Positions 14,537-14,718 of a stretch of DNA of 14,718 bases are shown one piece after another. Positions within the stretch are counted from its first letter, which is position 1; every line of letters begins with the position of its first letter. The stretch is from JAKJBL01 sp964461335. Its GTDB lineage: Bacteria > Bacillota > Clostridia > Christensenellales > CAG-138. Under the pieces are notes generated by a model. That model saw only the letters and a program-made list of their open reading frames with translations, was not told the origin of the DNA and ran no database searches. Location of the stretch: the NCBI GenBank assembly GCA_964461335.1, contig CAYWTY010000039.1:1-14718 (forward strand), read 5' to 3'. The position numbers and the translations under genes were made by a program.

Positions 14537-14564
14537 ATGATACCATAGAGAAGCTGAATTTCAA
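14537..14564 (-). promoter_or_regulatory. sigma-A promoter of the hypothetical gene and dusB
   Basis: On the minus strand -35 TTGAAA (14564-14559), 16-bp spacer, -10 TATCAT (14542-14537) preceded by TGG, an extended -10 element. It lies 36 bases before the start codon. Confidence 0.7.
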
Positions 14565-14641
14565 ACACAGCCTGCTCTTATTTAAGAGCTGCTTCTTGCA
14601 GCTTTTTCAAAACATGCATATAAAGCTTCCCTATCAAAATA

Positions 14642-14663
14642 AAAAAGCGCATATGCGCTTTTT
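14642..14663 (-). terminator. rho-independent terminator of tuf
   Basis: A perfect 9-bp stem (AAAAAGCGC, 14642-14650, with GCGCTTTTT, 14655-14663) has a 4-nt loop. An A-run precedes and a T-run follows it, so it could act in both directions. It lies 15 bases past the stop codon of the EF-Tu gene at the right edge. Confidence 0.85.
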
Positions 14664-14678
14664 ATTTATGAGCTTAAT

Positions 14679-14718
14679 TTACTCTATAACGCTTGCAACA
14701 ACCCCTGCGCCAACTGTG
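14679..14718 (-). CDS. tuf: elongation factor Tu, C-terminal end (partial)
   Basis: The last 12 codons and the TAA stop run in from the right edge. The minus strand translates as TVGAGVVASVIE, which matches the conserved C-terminus of bacterial EF-Tu (usually GRTVGAGVV followed by a short variable end). EF-Tu delivers aminoacyl-tRNA to the ribosome. The fragment is too short to be found as an ordinary open reading frame. The terminator just after it and the neighbouring translation genes support the call. Confidence 0.85.
   Translation of the reverse strand, partial: TVGAGVVASVIE

Noticed and set aside
14574..14607. Two overlapping hairpins (GCTCTTA/TAAGAGC and AGCTGC/GCAGCT followed by TTTTT on the plus strand)
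   Set aside because: No plus-strand gene is present for them to terminate; they may only be chance structure between tuf and the next promoter.

Overview
The window looks like chromosomal DNA of a spore-forming, Gram-positive member of the Bacillota, most likely class Clostridia. The evidence is AGGAGG-type ribosome binding sites, a YunB-like sporulation protein, a SipW-type (archaeal/ER-type) signal peptidase with its own set of substrates, a class B sortase, and a housekeeping block with EF-Tu, DusB, GreA and LysS. Genus or species cannot be read from the sequence.

Layout. (1) 1-53: a short AT/GC-mixed edge that resembles the terminal inverted repeat of an ISL3-type insertion sequence; no transposase is visible. 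(2) 53-6447, minus strand: one six-gene surface-structure operon. Its transcription order is a 930-residue VWA adhesin (6287-3495), the signal peptidase SipW (3470-2943), three proteins with SipW-type alternate signal peptides (2917-2327, 2260-1706, 1647-1024), and a membrane/cell-wall anchor protein with an APGTG sorting signal (892-107). It ends in a rho-independent terminator. Its promoter has a perfect TATAAT, no recognisable -35, and an array of seven 11-bp direct repeats ending 9 bp upstream of the -10. That layout is expected for activation by an OmpR/PhoB-type response regulator. (3) 6695-8430, plus strand: yunB, then a secreted, membrane-anchored ComEC-type metallo-hydrolase with its own promoter, closed by a perfect 17-bp-stem terminator shared with the converging gene. 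(4) 8483-10613, minus strand: a DUF4349-type lipoprotein and a class B sortase that itself carries a predicted lipobox and a Pro/Ser-rich linker. (5) 10713-14718, minus strand: housekeeping block of lysS, greA (consensus promoter), dusB, a membrane-anchored protein of unknown function translationally coupled to dusB, and the last 12 codons of tuf at the right edge with its terminator.

How the parts may work together (inference). SipW would process the three TasA/camelysin-like proteins into a fibre or coat. The VWA protein would be a large adhesive component, and the last gene product a base anchored by a sortase. The lipoprotein sortase 9 kb away is the only sortase in the window and a candidate for that anchoring step. 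The most unusual element is the 11-bp repeat control region. The operon itself is a SipW-type locus with a composition (VWA adhesin, three substrates, sortable anchor) different from the classical tapA-sipW-tasA operon of Bacillus.
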